Assembly: GCF_000826185.2 (NCBI RefSeq)
Contig: NZ_LN648875.1
Location: forward strand, 616,356-680,355
From: Microbacterium gorillae
Lineage (GTDB): Bacteria; Actinomycetota; Actinomycetes; Actinomycetales; Microbacteriaceae
Length of the DNA: 64,000 nt
Direction of reading: 5' to 3'
This document shows, in pieces, positions 62,660 through 64,000 of the stretch (within the stretch, counting starts at the first letter, position 1; each line of letters opens with the position of its first letter). The notes under the pieces are model-generated. The model was not told the DNA's origin, made no database searches, and was given only the letters and a program-made list of their open reading frames with translations. The position numbers were made by a program, and so were the translations under genes.

Positions 62660-64000
62660 TCAGGCTCCGGGGGGAGTCTGCTGCGGGGCTTCCTCCGCCG
62701 CGATGACGGACTCGGGCGCCTGCGGCGCGAGCTCGGCATCGACGGCTGCGACCGACTCCGTCGCCGGCAGCGTGATCACACCGGTGGCGAGCACCTCGGC
62801 GGTCTCGGCGTCCACGGCCTGCTCGAACTGGGACTGGTACAGGCGCCAGTAGGCGCCCTTCGCGGCGATGAGAGTCTCGTGATCGCCCTGCTCCACGATG
62901 TCGCCGTGCTCCATCACGAGGATGAGGTCGGCGTCGCGGATCGTGGACAGCCGGTGCGCGATGACGAAGGACGTCCGCCCCTCGCGCAGCGCCGCCATGG
63001 CGTGCTGCAGCAGCACCTCGGTGCGGGTGTCGACGGAGCTGGTGGCCTCGTCGAGGATCAGCACCGACGGTTGCGCCACGAACGCGCGGGCGATCGTGAT
63101 CAGCTGGCGTTCACCGGCGGACACGTTCGCCGCGTCCTCGTCCAGGACGGTGTCGTAGCCGTCCGGCAGGGAGCGGACGAAGTTGTCCACGCGGGTCGCG
63201 ACCGCCGCCGCGACGATCTCCTCGTCGGTGGCGTTGGCGCGGCCGTAGCGGATGTTCTCGCGGATCGTGCCGGCGAACAACCACGGGTCCTGCAGCACCA
63301 TGCCGGTGCGCGAGCGGACCTCGTGCCGGGTGAGCTCGCCGATGTCCTGGCCGTCCAGGAGGATTCGCCCGCCGTCGAGCTCGTAGAAGCGCATGATGAG
63401 GTTCACCAGCGTCGTCTTGCCGGCTCCGGTCGGTCCCACGATCGCCACGGTCTGGCCCGGCTCCACCCGGAACGACAGGCCCGTGATGAGCGGCTTGTCC
63501 GGCGAGTAGGAGAACTGCACGTCCTGGAACTCGATGACGCCGGGTCCGTCCACGAGCGCGGGCGCGTCGGAGGCGTCCGGGGACTGCTCCTGCGCATCCA
63601 GCAACTCGAAGACGCGCTCGGCCGACGCGGTGCCGGACTGCACGACCGCAGCCATGCCACCGAGCTGCGAGAGCGGCTGGGTGAACTGCTGCGAGTACTG
63701 CAGGAACGCCTGCACGTCACCGATGCGGAGGTTGCCGGAGGCGACCATGATGCCACCGATCACGGCGATGCCGACATACGTCAGCGAGCCGATGAACGTC
63801 ATGGCGGGCATCATGATGTTGGACAGGAACTGCGCCTTGTACGAGGCCTGGTACAGCTCCTCGTTCTCCTTCGCGAACGCGGCGGCGGACTCCTTCTCGC
63901 GGCCGAAGACCTTCACCAGAGCGTGGCCGGAGAAGGACTCCTCCACCCGCGCGTTCAGCACACCGACCTGCGCCCACTGGCTCTTGAACGCCTTCTGCGA
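62660..64000 (-). CDS. ABC exporter, fused membrane/ATPase protein (N-terminus beyond the window)
   Basis: 447 visible residues, open at the right edge. The frame continues to the last base (SQKAFKSQWAQVGVLNAR), so a GTG at 63961 is not the real start. The end of an ABC_membrane domain is seen (VKVFGREKESAAAFAKENEELY, two helices), then the ATPase: GPTGAGKTTLVN, QDPWLFAGTIRENI, VSAGERQLITIARA in place of LSGGQ, LILDEATSSVDTR and IAHRLSTIRDADLI. The C-terminal 70 residues are an acidic, Ala/Pro-rich tail. Likely the second half of a heterodimeric multidrug or lipid exporter; the partner would lie to the right. Confidence 0.93.
   Translation of the reverse strand, partial: SQKAFKSQWAQVGVLNARVEESFSGHALVKVFGREKESAAAFAKENEELYQASYKAQFLSNIMMPAMTFIGSLTYVGIAVIGGIMVASGNLRIGDVQAFLQYSQQFTQPLSQLGGMAAVVQSGTASAERVFELLDAQEQSPDASDAPALVDGPGVIEFQDVQFSYSPDKPLITGLSFRVEPGQTVAIVGPTGAGKTTLVNLIMRFYELDGGRILLDGQDIGELTRHEVRSRTGMVLQDPWLFAGTIRENIRYGRANATDEEIVAAAVATRVDNFVRSLPDGYDTVLDEDAANVSAGERQLITIARAFVAQPSVLILDEATSSVDTRTEVLLQHAMAALREGRTSFVIAHRLSTIRDADLILVMEHGDIVEQGDHETLIAAKGAYWRLYQSQFEQAVDAETAEVLATGVITLPATESVAAVDAELAPQAPESVIAAEEAPQQTPPGA

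Overview
The window is a 64 kb piece of a high-GC chromosome, roughly 70% G+C by eye. It carries no mobile element, no CRISPR array and no RNA gene apart from one riboswitch. Gene content and style point to an actinobacterium, most likely Microbacteriaceae (Microbacterium-like): a sortase-type LPxTG anchor, DUF4407, DUF4870 and DUF2510 proteins, a GntR-controlled methylcitrate operon, a YkoEDC thiamine-precursor importer, frequent GTG starts, and many starts preceded at 6-7 nt by a TANNNT box (leaderless initiation). Genus is an inference.

1-17 kb is a propionyl-CoA and branched-chain catabolism block. It holds etfBA (electron transfer flavoprotein), a valine operon (mmsA, acyl-CoA dehydrogenase, mmsB, enoyl-CoA hydratase), and the methylcitrate genes (gntR-prpD-prpB, then prpC-thiolase-arsR). 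Valine carbon leaves MmsA as propionyl-CoA, which PrpC, PrpD and PrpB turn into pyruvate and succinate. A large LPxTG-anchored nucleotidase/phosphatase sits inside this block.

17-26 kb holds a secreted CE4-like deacetylase, a methyltransferase and an ABC-2 exporter pair. A 1,105-residue LAL-type regulator with two tandem LuxR HTH domains follows, then a MarR/GbsR-like repressor. The exporter and the repressor gene share almost the same promoter and operator although about 6.1 kb apart.

26-40 kb is housekeeping and small-metabolism genes: GNAT, NUDIX, aldo/keto reductase, a DMT transporter with an internal in-frame duplication, DUF418, DUF4407, an MHS permease, rlmN, a bilobed retropepsin-like protein, nadE, GrpB, a MazG-like protein and an SDR.

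40-46 kb holds a UBP zinc-finger protein, a fatty-acyl-CoA-like operon (SDR, crotonase, SDR), a PfkB sugar kinase, an APH-like kinase, and a type I signal peptidase gene broken by a perfect 131-bp tandem duplication.

46-54 kb holds a polar amino-acid ABC importer; an overlapping three-gene operon of a divergent S-adenosylhomocysteinase, an amidohydrolase deaminase and a DUF985 cupin; a DUF2510 protein; and MgtC.

54-64 kb holds the TPP-riboswitch-controlled ykoEDC operon, an alpha/beta hydrolase, an MFS transporter behind a GntR/FadR-type palindrome, a D,D-carboxypeptidase, a serine beta-lactamase-like hydrolase, and the C-terminal part of an ABC exporter that runs off the right edge.

The strongest leads are the split exporter/repressor regulon around the double-HTH regulator, the SAH-deaminase plus divergent SahH operon (a possible S-inosylhomocysteine route), the duplication that breaks lepB, and a dispersed palindrome family at gene ends.
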